The notes under the pieces: model-generated | Seen by the model: the letters and a program-made list of their open reading frames with translations, nothing else | The model's database searches: none | Told to the model about the DNA's origin: nothing | Shown here: positions 41,726-42,458 of the stretch, piece by piece | Numbering within the stretch: the first letter of the stretch is position 1 | How the letters are laid out: the number at the start of each line of letters is the position of its first letter | Origin: Clostridiales bacterium | Lineage (GTDB): Bacteria; Bacillota; Clostridia; Christensenellales; CAG-138 | Assembly: GCA_004558825.1 (NCBI GenBank) | Contig: SFDB01000015.1 | Span: forward strand, 1 to 42,458 | Direction of reading: 5' to 3' | DNA: 42,458 bases | Position numbers and translations under genes: made by a program

Positions 41726-42190
41726 ATGCCCGTAAAAAAGGGAATAAACGCTGTAGCGCAAAACAGGAAGGCGCGGCACGAATATTTTATAGAGTCAACG
41801 TACGAATGCGGCATAGCGCTTGCCGGCACTGAGGTTAAGAGCATACGCGGCGGCAAATGCAACATAAAGGACGCCTATGCCAAGGTAAAGGACGGCGAGC
41901 TTTTTATATACGGGATGCACATAAGCCCGTATGAGCAGGGCAATGTCTTTAACTGCGATCCGTTCCGCGTGCGCAAGCTGCTCATGCACAAGCATGAGAT
42001 ATCGCGCCTTCAAAAGCTGTCCGAGGCGGATGGCATGAGCCTTATACCTTTGTGCGTATATATAAAGGATGGGCGCGTCAAGATAGAACTCGCGGTAGCA
42101 AAGGGCAAAAAGCTATATGATAAGCGTCACGCGCTTGCGCAGAAGGACGCACAGCGGGAAATCGAGCGCAAAATGCGCGAGAAGTACTGA
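41726..42190 (+). CDS. smpB: SsrA-binding protein SmpB
   Basis: SmpB binds tmRNA and brings it to stalled ribosomes. The 154-residue protein shows AQNRKARHEYFIESTYECG, the hallmark GTEVKSIRGGKCNIKDAYAK, HISPYEQGNVFNCDPFRVRK, LLMHKHEI and the C-terminal GKKLYDKRHALAQKDAQREI tail that mimics a codon-anticodon pair. Length is normal. AAAGGAGG precedes ATG 41726. A strong terminator follows. The ssrA gene often lies next to smpB, but none is seen in the remaining 268 bases. Confidence 0.97.
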   Translation: MPVKKGINAVAQNRKARHEYFIESTYECGIALAGTEVKSIRGGKCNIKDAYAKVKDGELFIYGMHISPYEQGNVFNCDPFRVRKLLMHKHEISRLQKLSEADGMSLIPLCVYIKDGRVKIELAVAKGKKLYDKRHALAQKDAQREIERKMREKY

Positions 42191-42219
42191 CAAGACAACT
42201 CGAGCATTCGCGTAGCACG

Positions 42220-42255
42220 AAAGCTTTGCGGAAAACTCCGCAAAGCTTTATTTTT
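42220..42255 (+). terminator. Strong intrinsic terminator of smpB
   Basis: A perfect 12-bp stem, AAAGCTTTGCGG (42220-42231) and CCGCAAAGCTTT (42238-42249), with an AAAACT loop, is followed by ATTTTT. Confidence 0.93.
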
Positions 42256-42266
42256 AACAAAATTTA

Positions 42267-42295
42267 TTGACACAGCGCCCATGTAATTATATACT
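42267..42295 (+). promoter_or_regulatory. Promoter of the final partial gene
   Basis: TTGACA (42267-42272) and TATACT (42290-42295) are spaced by 17 bases, a near-perfect sigma-A promoter. The leader before the start codon at 42353 is about 50 bases. Confidence 0.87.
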
Positions 42296-42335
42296 ATTTT
42301 TGTAAAGACCTGCCGACAAACGGAGGCTTAGAAAA

Positions 42336-42380
42336 ATGAAAGGAGATTTGTTATGTTTCATCGAAAGCGACGAAGGTTAA
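42336..42380 (+). CDS. Possible 14-codon leader peptide overlapping the next gene
   Basis: ATG 42336 has its own ribosome binding site (CGGAGG, nine bases upstream) and reads MKGDLLCFIESDEG before TAA at 42378-42380. It overlaps the start of the secreted-protein gene (42353) in another frame, and its second and third codons form that gene's AAAGGAG site. It may serve translational coupling, or may be chance. Confidence 0.35.
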   Translation: MKGDLLCFIESDEG

Positions 42381-42458
42381 TTGCATTACTTTTGGCATTT
42401 GCGGCGCTCACGGCATTTTCGCCTCCGCCATTGGCAAATGCACAGGTTCCCGAGCGGC
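42353..42458 (+). CDS. N-terminal fragment of a secreted protein, cut by the window end
   Basis: Thirty-five codons are visible from ATG 42353, preceded by AAAGGAG. They form a clear signal peptide: basic start (MFHRKRRR), hydrophobic core (LIALLLAFAALTAF), a Pro-rich turn and a probable cleavage after ANA before QVPER. The mature domain lies outside the window, so the function is unknown. It is driven by the strong promoter at 42267-42295. Confidence 0.75.
   Translation, partial: MFHRKRRRLIALLLAFAALTAFSPPPLANAQVPER

Noticed and set aside
42191..42458. Possible tmRNA gene downstream of smpB
   Set aside because: Neither the tRNA-like ends nor a tag reading frame is visible; the stretch is explained by a terminator, a promoter and a signal-peptide gene.

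Overview
The window is a gene-dense stretch of a bacterial chromosome, most probably from an anaerobic member of the Clostridia (Bacillota). Support for this comes from the low-GC Gram-positive gene orders (yicC-remA-gmk-rpoZ-coaBC-priA; dprA-topA-trmFO-hslVU; secG-smpB), the strong AGGAGG-type ribosome binding sites, the TTG and GTG starts, a DUF4364-type protein, an indolepyruvate:ferredoxin oxidoreductase and HydB/HydC-like electron-transfer subunits. Base composition is moderate and Ile ATA codons are common. The genus cannot be fixed from the sequence alone.

Layout. 1-1139: right part of a structured repeat, an AT-rich stretch and a small secreted Cys-rich protein with a folded leader. 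1140-3447: iorAB. 3558-9977: a MalY/PatB-type lyase, pcrA, ligA and an orphan HypE-like protein. 10042-15565: yicC, remA, gmk, rpoZ, coaBC, priA. 15711-20018: a very large two-module membrane glycosyltransferase followed by a GtrA-family protein. 20039-28085: yifB/comM, dprA, topA, trmFO, hslV, hslU. 28115-31500: an SH3/SleB lipoprotein and a sugar-phosphate nucleotidyltransferase whose phosphomannomutase-like half has lost its catalytic motifs. 31590-34859 (minus): NuoE-like, HATPase, small ferredoxin-like and NuoF/HydB-like genes. 35123-36157: holA. 36158-39012: accessory region with three copies of a multi-hairpin repeat, a 5'-truncated MerR gene, a nitroreductase and a broken gene. 39013-41182 (minus): rpsI, rplM, trmL, a DUF4364 gene. 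41336 to the end: secG, smpB and the start of a secreted protein.

The genes group into amino-acid fermentation with ferredoxin and NAD(H) redox work (iorAB, the lyase, NuoE/HydB-type subunits), DNA replication, repair and uptake (pcrA, ligA, priA, holA, topA, dprA, yifB), nucleotide and cofactor supply with transcription (gmk, coaBC, rpoZ, remA), tRNA and ribosome functions (trmFO, trmL, rplM, rpsI, smpB), and the envelope (GT-C fusion, GtrA, nucleotidyltransferase, SleB lipoprotein, secG).

The most unusual signal is a family of roughly 80-200 bp non-coding elements built from consecutive hairpins with AGACTGTC-type ends (1-82, 36321-36498, 37444-37523, and 38785-38980 in reverse). Two copies lie between near-identical hairpin direct repeats whose stem differences are compensatory, and two copies abut genes with broken 5' ends. 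Other points of interest are the degenerate phosphomannomutase half, the double GT-C fusion, a HydBC-like module without a local hydrogenase subunit, and a ribosome binding site buried in a terminator-like hairpin at 29062-29094.
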